Shown here: piece after piece, positions 15,537 to 23,892 of the stretch
Position numbering within the stretch: position 1 is the stretch's first letter
How the letters are laid out: each line of letters begins with the position of its first letter
NCBI GenBank assembly: GCA_021646415.1
Contig: SOEU01000003.1
Coordinates: forward strand, 1-64,000
Origin: Candidatus Brocadia sp.
Lineage (GTDB): Bacteria > Planctomycetota > Brocadiia > Brocadiales > Brocadiaceae
Length of the DNA: 64,000 bases
Direction of reading: 5' to 3'
Made by a program: the position numbers and the translations under genes
Notes under the pieces: model-generated
Seen by the model: only the letters and a program-made list of their open reading frames with translations
Told to the model about the DNA's origin: nothing
Databases searched by the model: none

Positions 15537-15609
15537 TACCCCCAAGGGGATTTGAACCCCTGTCTCCAGGCTGAGAACCTGGCATCCTGGGCCGCTAGAC
15601 GATGGGGGC
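15537..15609 (-). tRNA. tRNA-Glu (anticodon CTC)
   Basis: On the minus strand the acceptor GCCCCCA pairs with TGGGGGT (one G-T pair). The D arm is CGTCTAGCGGCC. The anticodon arm CCAGG-TTCTCAG-CCTGG gives CTC (reads GAG), and the T arm is AGGGGTTCAAATCCCCT. CCA is not encoded after discriminator A. Confidence 0.93.
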
Positions 15610-15709
15610 ATGATAAATGCAAGGAAAATTAAGAATATGCAAACTCTTATAAATTATGTTATAGAAAATACTATATTTATTTTATGAAGTCAATAAAATT
15701 TCAATTATG

Positions 15710-16483
15710 CTATCGATTACACAGAATAACCCTTTCCCCTGTTTTCAAGATGGTTATTTTGCCGAAGTCTTTCATCTTGTTTAACTCTGTTGTATTAAAA
15801 ACAGGGCCGTCAATACATACACGTTGACCACTGCAATCACATTGTCCACAGATACCAAAACCACATTTCATGTACCTATCTAAAGATACTTCGCAATCGA
15901 TGCTATGGTTTCTACATATTTCAACCACCTTATACAGCATCTTCTCAGGACCGCATGTATAGACCTTGTTGAAGGTTTGTGTTTCTAACAATTCCTTTAG
16001 TAAATCAGCGGTTGTTCCTTTAAAACCGGCAGTGCCATCTTCAGTGCACAGTCTCATCCCCTGAAAACGTTTTCGATAGATTAATTCCGAAACAGTTCGT
16101 GCCCCGTGTATAACAGTTACATCATGCAATCTGTCCACAACCGTTGCCAGAGATGCCATCCCAATACCACCTCCCACAACACATGAATTTGAGTTGGTTT
16201 GCAAATTAAATCCCTTGCCATAAGGGCCACGTATCCCAATGAGATCCCCTACTTTTTTATTGTGAAGCGCGAGGGTAAATGCCCCACATTTTAAAACAGA
16301 GATACCCATGATATCCTTTTGAATATAAGATATGGTAAAGGGTTTTTCATCGATAAGGGGTATCCACACCATAATAAATTGCCCTGGAACAAAATCCAGA
16401 TTGCATTTGAAAAAGAATGTTTTTACACCTAGGGATTCTTCCGAAATATCGCAAATTTTTACCATTTTCGGCTGTTCAATCAT
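15710..16483 (-). CDS. pyrK: Dihydroorotate dehydrogenase electron-transfer subunit
   Basis: The protein has about 257 residues: an FAD/NAD ferredoxin-reductase fold with FIMVWIP and PFTISYI (flavin site), GIRGPYGKGF, the NAD-site VVGGGIGMAS, and the C-terminal 2Fe-2S motif CGFGICGQC with a downstream RVCIDGPVF. It passes electrons from PyrD flavin to NAD in class 1B enzymes. The ATG at 16481-16483 overlaps the pyrD stop by 8 bases, hence translational coupling. A GTG three codons upstream is possible but has a poorer context. Confidence 0.92.
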   Translation of the reverse strand: MIEQPKMVKICDISEESLGVKTFFFKCNLDFVPGQFIMVWIPLIDEKPFTISYIQKDIMGISVLKCGAFTLALHNKKVGDLIGIRGPYGKGFNLQTNSNSCVVGGGIGMASLATVVDRLHDVTVIHGARTVSELIYRKRFQGMRLCTEDGTAGFKGTTADLLKELLETQTFNKVYTCGPEKMLYKVVEICRNHSIDCEVSLDRYMKCGFGICGQCDCSGQRVCIDGPVFNTTELNKMKDFGKITILKTGERVILCNR

Positions 16484-17396
16484 GGGCAACACCTACGATA
16501 TTGCTAATGTTGTCAAAACCGTTCTCGTCCATCCATTGAGTCATTTCTCCGCATACCTTTTTAAAAACATCAATACCACGATAATAAACACCCGTTCCTA
16601 TACCTACAGCAGATGCCCCTGCCATCATCATCTCAATGGCATGTCGACCTGTGGAAATCCCCCCCACACCGATAATGGGAATATTTATAGCCTTGTACAA
16701 ATCATACACGCACCTTACGGCAATGGGTCGTAAGGCATCACCTGTTACACCACCCACCATGAAACTCAAGACAGGTTTTTGTGCCTCTATATTGATGATC
16801 ATGCCGGGTCCCATTGAATTCACGGCCGTGATGGCATCGGCACCGGCATCCTCGGCAGCCCTTGCAATCGTGCAAATCTCAGGAATATTGGGGGATAGTT
16901 TCACGAATATGGGCAATTTGGTCGCTTTTCTTACCTCAGAAGTTATGGCATATGTAGCCTCAGGGGTGCCTTGCCCTGCGAGAAGCCCAAACCCTGGGGT
17001 ATGCGGGCAGGAAAGAGGTATTTCGATGGCTGAAAATTTTGCCCCAGCAAGGCCCTCTACAACCCGTACAAAATCCTCTTTCTGGGTGCCAATGACGCTC
17101 GCAATCACCGGTGCACTTATATCCTGAAGGTTGGAAAATTCCCTGGCTGCTGCATCTATGCCAGGATTTGAATAACCTACGGCGTTCAGCATTCCCGCCT
17201 CAAAGGTAATAACGGTGGGATTTTTATGCCCCTCTCTGGGTTCAACGCTGATAGATTTGATCGTCACCGCTCCGGCACCATTCTCAGCCACTCTCTTCAG
17301 TAATGCCTTTGTCGTACCTAATATCCCAGATGCTAGAATAGTAGGATTAGCCAATTGGATATTACATAAATTGACAGACAGGTTTATATTCGACAT
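16476..17396 (-). CDS. pyrD: Dihydroorotate dehydrogenase, class 1B catalytic subunit
   Basis: This FMN TIM-barrel enzyme of pyrimidine synthesis oxidises dihydroorotate to orotate. From ATG 17396 it has about 306 residues, the usual class 1B length. Motifs seen are LANPTILASGILG, GAGAVTIKSIS, NAVGYSNPG, EIPLSCPHTPGFG (catalytic Cys of the class 1 enzymes), PIFVKLSPN, AITAVNSMGPG, PIIGVGGISTGRHA and the C-terminal VGIGTGVYYRG. A start 13 codons farther upstream is open but adds a non-conserved hydrophobic stretch. It is coupled to pyrK. Confidence 0.95.
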   Translation of the reverse strand: MSNINLSVNLCNIQLANPTILASGILGTTKALLKRVAENGAGAVTIKSISVEPREGHKNPTVITFEAGMLNAVGYSNPGIDAAAREFSNLQDISAPVIASVIGTQKEDFVRVVEGLAGAKFSAIEIPLSCPHTPGFGLLAGQGTPEATYAITSEVRKATKLPIFVKLSPNIPEICTIARAAEDAGADAITAVNSMGPGMIINIEAQKPVLSFMVGGVTGDALRPIAVRCVYDLYKAINIPIIGVGGISTGRHAIEMMMAGASAVGIGTGVYYRGIDVFKKVCGEMTQWMDENGFDNISNIVGVAHD

Positions 17397-17838
17397 TGGG
17401 ATTATTGAAATTAAGATAAAATTTATTCGCATCAAAATAAAGATTCTTAATTATATAGGTAAAAATTAAAAATCAAAATGCAAAAATACAAATAAAAACG
17501 TAAAAATTATACAAAGATTTATTATTGACAATCAAAAAAACTCCTATAATATTTAAAAAGGACTGCAGGAATAGGGCATATTCCCAAATCAGTCAGGCAT
17601 TAGCTCACAAAGGATGCGAAATAAGATTCTTCGCGGAATTTACCCTGAGCAATAAAAGAGATTCTTCGCTCAGAATGACAAAAAGCAAAAGGGCAGTCAC
17701 AATGACTGCGTAGTATCTTCCAAAGATAATTTTGACATTTTCAGCAAAAAATAAATTAATTCTGACAGGGTTGACTCATGAATTTCGTGCTTCGGATTTT
17801 GTCTTTTCCGACTTGTTTGGGTTAGGAGGTATTTTGAG
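17397..17838. other. Intergenic region between pyrD and ruvC
   Basis: This is AT-rich sequence with an unlikely 62-codon open frame. At about 17615-17685 there is a direct repetition of the phrase gattcttcgcgg / gagattcttcgctcagaatgaca, a widespread short interspersed repeat. Divergent promoters for pyrD and ruvC must lie here but none is clear. Confidence 0.45.
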
Positions 17839-18312
17839 GTGAAAATTCTTGGAATCGATCCAGGTACGCAAGTCGCTGGTTACGGTGTGATCGAAAAGTT
17901 AGGATCAAAAGTGGTCGCCATCGAATATGGTTCTATCAAGGCCAATAAAATCCATAACTTTCCACAACGACTGCAAACAATCCATGACAAGATCATGGAC
18001 ATCATTCTGAAACATCAACCCGACCAGATGGCTATCGAAGAAGTCTTTTACAGTAAAAATATCAAGTCGGCAATAAGGATTGGGGAAGGCAGGGGCATTG
18101 TATTCTTGTGCGCGGCATCAGCAAACATTCCCATTACTGAGTATGCTGCCACAGTTATAAAAAAGGCGGTTGCAGGGAATGGGAATGCCCAAAAGGAACA
18201 GGTACAGGAAATGGTAAAGATTATCCTCGACCTGCCTGAACTTCCGGAACCCAGAGATGCCTCAGATGCCCTTGCCATTGCGATTTGCCACAGCCATAAT
18301 CTTAGGTACTAA
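17839..18312 (+). CDS. ruvC: Crossover junction endodeoxyribonuclease RuvC
   Basis: This Holliday-junction resolvase acts with RuvAB. It is 157 residues, usual length. Catalytic acidic residues are seen in ILGIDPGTQVAGYGV (D7), AIEEVF (E66, E67) and the C-terminal DASDALAIAICH (two Asp). The start is GTG at 17839 after a TTGAGG, with ATT-rich upstream sequence. No ruvA or ruvB is adjacent, as is often the case in this phylum. Confidence 0.95.
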   Translation: MKILGIDPGTQVAGYGVIEKLGSKVVAIEYGSIKANKIHNFPQRLQTIHDKIMDIILKHQPDQMAIEEVFYSKNIKSAIRIGEGRGIVFLCAASANIPITEYAATVIKKAVAGNGNAQKEQVQEMVKIILDLPELPEPRDASDALAIAICHSHNLRY

Positions 18313-18334
18313 TCTCAGATAATTACAGAAAATC

Positions 18335-18364
18335 TGTTGGGTTTCATTTCATTCAACCCAACCT
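18335..18364. repeat. Palindromic repeat family A, copy 3 (inverted)
   Basis: tgttgggtttcatttcattcaacccaacct matches the reverse complement of the 1371 copy at 28 of 30 positions. It lies after ruvC and could act as transcript 3' hairpin. Confidence 0.75.
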
Positions 18365-18566
18365 ACCAGATTATCGCCTGCCAAAGAAAAACCTATCAAT
18401 ATGATGTAATGCAAGCATAGCCCCCCATTAAATAATCTGTTTAGTATCAAAAATCGTTCTTTATGCTTCATCTGAACTGGCGCGTGGGACGCGCCCTACG
18501 CTTGCAAAAAATCGTGTCTTTTTAATCTTGAAAATCTGTGTTCATCTGCGAGAATCTGCGTTCTGC

Positions 18567-19553
18567 TTAATTTATATGTCTCAATCTTAATGCATCGCAA
18601 TTACCGCAAACATCATTCTGATGTTCACGGAAATACTGCATATTCTCACCGTGCCAAATTTCATCAATACTTTGCTTTAATATGTTACCCACTTCGTAGC
18701 GGGGAAGATCACAGCATGGGGTTGCTTTGCCATCGATATTAATATACAAATAATCGTAAGGTTTCGGACAGTACTTATCAAAACGGTACATTACAGGACG
18801 TAGTCGTTTGTACAATAACCGAAGCAACCCATTGTCAAAAGCCGTGTAGTTGTTGTCGACCTGTAATCCATATTTTTTGGCTATTTCCTCAGATTCCTTA
18901 TAAATCTCCAATTCTTCTTCCAGACTAGGCCTTTTAAAATCACTGTTACCTAAAGGATTGTTTAATCGCACTAGATAAACACGATCCGCTCCCACTTCTC
19001 CGGCAAATCTGATGGTATCCAGACATTGCCGTTTCGCATGCATGGTTATTTGAATGGTCACGGTCGGTTTTGTTTTATCACCCCGGTATTTCATGAGGAA
19101 TTCAATGTTCTTTTGGACAACCTTATTGGAGGGATGACCATCTATAACTTCACTACCTCCTTCTATATTGTCTAATGAAATGGTCAGTTTATCAACCGTA
19201 TCAATAATCCTATCAATAAATGAAGCCAACAACAAACCGTTGGTTGTCATACCAACATAATGCCCTTTCACCTTTGTATAAACAATCATATCCATCAATT
19301 TTGGATGCAGTAGAGGTTCCCCCCATCCGGTAAGGGTAATATTATAACGTAATTCCAGCCTGTCGATGATTTTCTGAAAAAGGTCAAGAGAAATGTCTTT
19401 TTCAGGCAGGTTAAAGGATTCCCGGGGGCACATACCACACGTATAGTTACAGCGGTTCGTAATCTCTATCTGGATACGTTCTGGTCGTTGAGGAATGATA
19501 TAAAAGGTTCTACCTACAATACCTTTTATGAGGTACAGGGGATTTGTAAACAT
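18567..19553 (-). CDS. Radical SAM protein with SPASM-like C-terminus
   Basis: The protein has 328 residues. The radical SAM core has C35xxxC39xxC42 in CNYTCGMCPRES, then TGWGEPLLHP, MTTNGLLL and KLTISLDNI, typical of MoaA/SPASM-like enzymes. The C-terminal Cys-rich part (PCCDLPRYEVGN, IWHGENMQYF, DVCGNCDAL) would hold an auxiliary cluster. The substrate is not evident. It is close in layout to the radical SAM protein at 60589 in the sugar locus, which suggests a sugar or peptide modification role. It lies just downstream of purF on the same strand, with a 65-base gap. Confidence 0.87.
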   Translation of the reverse strand: MFTNPLYLIKGIVGRTFYIIPQRPERIQIEITNRCNYTCGMCPRESFNLPEKDISLDLFQKIIDRLELRYNITLTGWGEPLLHPKLMDMIVYTKVKGHYVGMTTNGLLLASFIDRIIDTVDKLTISLDNIEGGSEVIDGHPSNKVVQKNIEFLMKYRGDKTKPTVTIQITMHAKRQCLDTIRFAGEVGADRVYLVRLNNPLGNSDFKRPSLEEELEIYKESEEIAKKYGLQVDNNYTAFDNGLLRLLYKRLRPVMYRFDKYCPKPYDYLYINIDGKATPCCDLPRYEVGNILKQSIDEIWHGENMQYFREHQNDVCGNCDALRLRHIN

Positions 19554-19618
19554 TTGTCAGTTTAATATTATTAAATTAAGTCTCTGCACTTACACAAATT
19601 ACAAACACCAAGATACTC

Positions 19619-21013
19619 TTACTGTTTTCTCTCGGTGAGTTTCTTTGTTTCCTCTTCGATGGGTGTTGGATAATCACTGGTAAAACAAGCATTACAAAAG
19701 TAGTGGCGAGGCTGAGTTGTACAATTCATCATCCCTTCCACACTCAGATAGCTGAGACTCTCGACATTTAAAAATTGCCGAATTTCTTCTAATGTGCGAT
19801 TGGCAGCAATAAGTTCCCCTTTTTGCTGGAAATCAATTCCATAATAACAGGGATAACGATGAGGTGGGCAACTGATTCTGACATGGATTTCCTTTGCCCC
19901 TGCCTTCCGTAACAATCCAAACCGTGACTTCGACGTCGTCCCTCTTACAATGGAGTCATCGATAACAATAACTCTTTTCCCTTCCACAGTCTCTTTCAAG
20001 GCATTCAGTTTAAGCTCCACGATGCGGTGTCGCCGGTCCTGCTCAGGCAAAATAAAAGTCCGGCCCACATAATGGTTGCGGATAAACCCTCTATCAAAGG
20101 GTATTCCTGAGGCATGGGAATACCCGATTGCCGCGGAGTTCCCCCCCTCAGGAACAGAAATAACCACATCAGCATCCACGGGCGATTCCTCGGCGAGTTT
20201 GGCCCCTAATTTTTTACGAAATAAATGTACACTTTCACCATAGATTTTGCTGTCGGGTCTTGAAAAGTATACCAGTTCAAATACACAAAAGGCAGGTTTA
20301 ATATATTTTTGGGAGCAATAATATTCGCTTCGAATCCCGTCTTTACCAATATAAACCGCTTCGCCTGGATTGATATCCCGAATATATTCTGCACCCACCT
20401 GATCCATGGCACAGGTTTCAGAGGCCATGACATAACCATTGTTCAATCTTCCCAACGCCAATGGTCTGAAACCATGGGGATCACGCACCCCCACCATCTC
20501 GTCCGGGGTCATAAACAATAATGAAAAAGACCCCCGTAATTGCTGCAGTACGAGAGACAAATTTTTTTGCATCATATGTAAAGGCTTTGCCATGAGGTGT
20601 AGAATGACCTCGGTGTCAGCGGTAGTATGAAATATCGAACCGTTGGCCTCAAATTCTTCGCGCAATCTTTTTGCATTGGTCAACTGTCCGTTATGGGCAA
20701 CTGCAACTTTCCCCTTGTAATAATCCACTACCAAGGGTTGCGCATTACCTATATTGCTGGAACCGATGGTCGAATACCGAACATGTCCGATAGCAATTGG
20801 GTTTTTTAAAGATTTGAGCATCTGCGGCTTTATGACATCGCTAACAAGCCCCATTCCTTTATGACAGATGATGTCCTTCCCATTCGTTGAGGCAATTCCG
20901 GCACTTTCTTCCCCCCGATGTTGCAAAGAATACAAACCATAATAAACCCTCTCTGCTGCATCTTCACACCCATAAATTCCAAACAATCCGCAATATTCTT
21001 TTACATCCGACAT
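19619..21013 (-). CDS. purF: Amidophosphoribosyltransferase
   Basis: This enzyme makes phosphoribosylamine from PRPP and glutamine, the first committed step of purine synthesis. It has 464 residues. A short propeptide precedes the nucleophile C8 (KEYCGLFGIYG). The glutaminase part shows LQHRGEESAGI and GHVRYSTIG, and the PRPP loop is VIVIDDSIVRGTTS. Cysteines in SCPPHRYPCYYG and YFCNACFTSDYP mark the 4Fe-4S-bearing Bacillus-type enzyme, so the propeptide and cluster should be present. ATG follows a short AGGTAG. Confidence 0.96.
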   Translation of the reverse strand: MSDVKEYCGLFGIYGCEDAAERVYYGLYSLQHRGEESAGIASTNGKDIICHKGMGLVSDVIKPQMLKSLKNPIAIGHVRYSTIGSSNIGNAQPLVVDYYKGKVAVAHNGQLTNAKRLREEFEANGSIFHTTADTEVILHLMAKPLHMMQKNLSLVLQQLRGSFSLLFMTPDEMVGVRDPHGFRPLALGRLNNGYVMASETCAMDQVGAEYIRDINPGEAVYIGKDGIRSEYYCSQKYIKPAFCVFELVYFSRPDSKIYGESVHLFRKKLGAKLAEESPVDADVVISVPEGGNSAAIGYSHASGIPFDRGFIRNHYVGRTFILPEQDRRHRIVELKLNALKETVEGKRVIVIDDSIVRGTTSKSRFGLLRKAGAKEIHVRISCPPHRYPCYYGIDFQQKGELIAANRTLEEIRQFLNVESLSYLSVEGMMNCTTQPRHYFCNACFTSDYPTPIEEETKKLTERKQ

Positions 21014-21379
21014 TTTTTTACTACCTATCTCTTTTCTGATACACGTTTTTCACTCACTTTCATTCTCGTGAAAGGAGGAAATTTGATTGTTGACTTGCTG
21101 AGCTGTTTATAAAACTTGTATTTACTTTAATAAATAATTAAAATAAAATTTGTAAATTCTTATTTTTTAAAAGGACTGGCTCAAAAAATAACCAGCAGCA
21201 CAAGATTTTTTCCTCAAAGGTTTGTCGGTAACGTTTCCATTTACGGGCAACAGGGATTGGACACGCGTTTTTGCGCCATATTGTTATCGCCCTTTTGTAA
21301 GTCGAGGGTTCGTATCGATTTGTTGAATAACACCTATTGGTAGGAAACACATAACAGTAAAAATTATATCAAACATTGA
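21014..21379. other. Divergent intergenic region purF/thiE
   Basis: 366 bases without a convincing gene. A minus-strand frame at 21138-21350 has no family features and no ribosome site. A T-rich stretch follows purF's start region. Divergent promoters are expected but not identified. Confidence 0.4.
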
Positions 21380-22084
21380 GTGAGTGTCAACACATTTATG
21401 GATGCGTTTGCCGCCAATGATAAAGGCAATAAAACAAGGCTTTTTACAAAATTTTCAGGCGTAAAATTATACGTTATAATAAGTTCCAATCTTTCTAAAG
21501 AACCCGTGCTGGAGATACTGGAGAATGTCATCCAGGGCGGTGCAGATGCAGTACAATTACGGGAAAAGGCGATGTCTGACAGTGAATTCCTTCTCCTGGC
21601 CAGGGAATTTAAAAAAGTAACCTGCAAATCGGGAACTATTTTCATTGTAAATGACCGTGCTGAAATTGCTAAAAAAACTGATGCGGACGGGTTGCATATC
21701 GGACAGTCCGACATGGACATTCACCGCGCACGTAAGATCATTGGCCATGACAAAATCTTGGGCATATCTACCCACACAATAGTTCAGGCGCGAAAAGCGC
21801 AACAAGAAGGTGCGGATTATATCGGCATTGGTCCCATATTTTATACCACAACAAAGAGCAATGAGCCTCCGGTAGGTCTTAACTATTTAAAGCAGGTAAA
21901 AGGGGAAATTACTATCCCCTTCGTTGCCATAGGCGCTATCAACATTGATAATATTGCCGAAATATTACATGCCGGAGGGTCCCGCGTGGCAATCTGCTCT
22001 GCAATTATTTGCAGTGACAATATTGTTCAAACGACCAGATCTTTTAAAAACCATCTCATCACACATCAAAAGCTTCAATCATGA
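21380..22084 (+). CDS. thiE: Thiamine-phosphate synthase
   Basis: This enzyme joins HMP-PP and HET-P to make thiamine phosphate. The 234-residue (TIM-barrel) protein shows GGADAVQLREKAMSD, FIVNDRAEIA, ADGLHIGQSDMD, GISTHTIVQARKA, ADYIGIGPIFYTTTK and VAIGAINIDNIAE, covering the pyrimidine- and phosphate-binding sites. The start may be GTG 21380 or, more conservatively, ATG 21398; the N-terminal 25 residues are not conserved. It has no thi neighbours. Thiamine is a cofactor for the E1 pair at 39.8 kb. Confidence 0.95.
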   Translation: MSVNTFMDAFAANDKGNKTRLFTKFSGVKLYVIISSNLSKEPVLEILENVIQGGADAVQLREKAMSDSEFLLLAREFKKVTCKSGTIFIVNDRAEIAKKTDADGLHIGQSDMDIHRARKIIGHDKILGISTHTIVQARKAQQEGADYIGIGPIFYTTTKSNEPPVGLNYLKQVKGEITIPFVAIGAINIDNIAEILHAGGSRVAICSAIICSDNIVQTTRSFKNHLITHQKLQS

Positions 22085-22275
22085 TCTTTGAGAGGTATAA
22101 TGTTTGCTTGTCTAATCTGATATAAAACAGCTTTTGAATCAATTTAAAATAAGCACAAGTAACCATTTTACAAGAACCTAAGCAAAAAATATTTTCGATG
22201 TGCTTTAATAAATCCAAAATCAATCACCACATTACAAGTTGCAATTTTAGACATTCATTGAGGAAAGGGTGGGAT

Positions 22276-22833
22276 ATGGGGAAAATTCTTCCTTTGATTT
22301 CTTTCAGTATATTTATTTTGATGACGCTCGGCTGCGAATCCTTCATAAGAAAGGAAAATAAAAAACCTCACACAACTGATAGTCTTTCAGGAGAAACCGT
22401 ATCACCACCGAAAAGCAGGGGTTATTTAGCCAGCGGTGCAACGGTAAATATTGATACCGGCGAAGAAAACAAAAAGACCTCTTTACTCGAGCAATTTGAA
22501 CAAACACGAAAAGCCCTGTCATTATCTCAGGAAAAAATTGCCAGACTTGAAAGAGAGTTGGAAAGCGAAAAGGCAATAAGAACAATGCTCGAAGCAGAAC
22601 TGGAAGAATTCAAGAAGCAATTAGAAGCAATCCAACAACTTATTATAGAAAACGAAAAAATAGGGAAACAACTAGAACAAAGTCAGGAACCATATGAAAA
22701 AAAGATCAGAGAGTTAACCCTGGAATTAACAAAGGCACAGATTGAAGAAACAAGGGCAAAGCAGGAACTCGTTAGTCTGAAGATAGAACAATTGGTTGAA
22801 AAGAAGAAACAAAAACCGCAAAATCCCCAATGA
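22276..22833 (+). CDS. Lipoprotein with long coiled coil
   Basis: From the ATG at 22276 (after GGAAAGGGTGGG) the protein has about 185 residues. The signal is MGKILPLISFSIFILMTLGC, a clear lipobox with Cys at position 20. The mature part is low-complexity to about residue 75 and then a continuous heptad-rich Glu/Lys/Leu coiled coil (QEKIARLERELESEKAI to EIEQLVEKKKQK). It should sit on the outer or inner membrane as an extended rod. It precedes another lipoprotein gene and the fliK gene, so a flagellar-envelope role is possible. No family name is recognised. Confidence 0.78.
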   Translation: MGKILPLISFSIFILMTLGCESFIRKENKKPHTTDSLSGETVSPPKSRGYLASGATVNIDTGEENKKTSLLEQFEQTRKALSLSQEKIARLERELESEKAIRTMLEAELEEFKKQLEAIQQLIIENEKIGKQLEQSQEPYEKKIRELTLELTKAQIEETRAKQELVSLKIEQLVEKKKQKPQNPQ

Positions 22834-22974
22834 ATCTCTTTTTTGTAAGTTATTTAAAATGGTTATGAGTTGTAAGTTGAATGTTGTAAGTTATTACTTT
22901 GAATCTTAATCTAGTAACTTTCAACTACAACATTTAGTTTGGTTGCGACCAGGTCGCCACCAGGGAGTTCTTAG

Positions 22975-23598
22975 ATGAAATCTATACAGAGCATCCTTTT
23001 TATCTGTTTACTAGCAGTCATGGGCTGTTCAAGTGCTCCGCCACATCGTTCTTCAAGCCTTAGTTATAACAAAACGGATGAATATAAAAAAATATGTTTA
23101 CGCCGTGTATTACTTTTACCATTCGAAGATAATGTAGACCGTGATGCTATCATAGATGAGGTAACGGAGGCATTTGCAGTAGAATTACGAAAAATAGGGA
23201 ATTTTGAGGTCGTTGTTCCATCGGGAAACAATGCTCTGTTGACTACCGAACATGGGATATGGGATAAAGGCAGTATTGATTTGACTACCCTTTTGACCTT
23301 GAGGAAGAACTATGATGCAGATGCCATCGTATTTGGGAATATAACCCACTACCGTCCTTATGAACCTATGTTACTTGGTGTCAAAGTAGGTATGATCTCC
23401 ACAGATACCGGAGACGTCGTATGGAGCGCTGACGGCGTTTTTGATAGCAATGAAAACGAGGTTGCAGAGCTTGTAAAGCACTACTTTGAAAGCACACACC
23501 AAAAAAGCGCCCTCTATGGCTGGAAACTCATCTTGCTTTCTATGAGGCGCTACTCCCAATTTGTAGCCAATCAGATAACAGAAACACTCCAACACTAA
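22975..23598 (+). CDS. CsgG/FlgT-like lipoprotein
   Basis: The 207-residue protein has signal SIQSILFICLLAVMGC (lipobox LAVMGC) then a Ser-rich linker. The mature domain (RVLLLPFEDNVDRDAII, AFAVELRKIGNFEVVVPSG, ADAIVFGNITHYRPYEP, GVKVGMISTDTGDVVWSADG) has the alternating strand/helix pattern of TolB/CsgG N-terminal folds, as in FlgT or penicillin-binding-protein activators LpoB. It probably faces the periplasm and helps assemble an envelope structure. It is encoded 290 bases before fliK. The fold call is by sequence pattern only. Confidence 0.65.
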   Translation: MKSIQSILFICLLAVMGCSSAPPHRSSSLSYNKTDEYKKICLRRVLLLPFEDNVDRDAIIDEVTEAFAVELRKIGNFEVVVPSGNNALLTTEHGIWDKGSIDLTTLLTLRKNYDADAIVFGNITHYRPYEPMLLGVKVGMISTDTGDVVWSADGVFDSNENEVAELVKHYFESTHQKSALYGWKLILLSMRRYSQFVANQITETLQH

Positions 23599-23892
23599 TC
23601 TTAAAAACCTCGTAACGCGCAACCCAGCCCTGTTCGTAATACGGAAAACAATACCACATTACGAGAAAAAAGTACTCGGAATTTGTATCTCCATTGAATG
23701 AGCAAGCATTCTCTAAACAAATACTTTTCTTTTGTTGATAGCCATAAACAACTAATATATCAATACTTAAATATATCTCTACGATCAATCCCATTTCTCC
23801 ATTACCATAAAATACCATAAAAACGGCATATATGTTGCTCAATGATAAAATAAAATTATAGCACCATCACGATTCTCTTAGAGGAAACCACT

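Noticed and set aside
16636-17127. 163-codon plus-strand frame opposite pyrD
   Set aside because: It is long but antisense to a well conserved enzyme and has no plausible protein features.
17525-17713. 62-codon frame before ruvC
   Set aside because: It spans interspersed repeat sequence (gattcttcgc) and has no ribosome site.
21138-21350. 70-codon minus-strand frame in the purF/thiE gap
   Set aside because: It has no start signal or family pattern; I considered a transposase fragment but could not support it.
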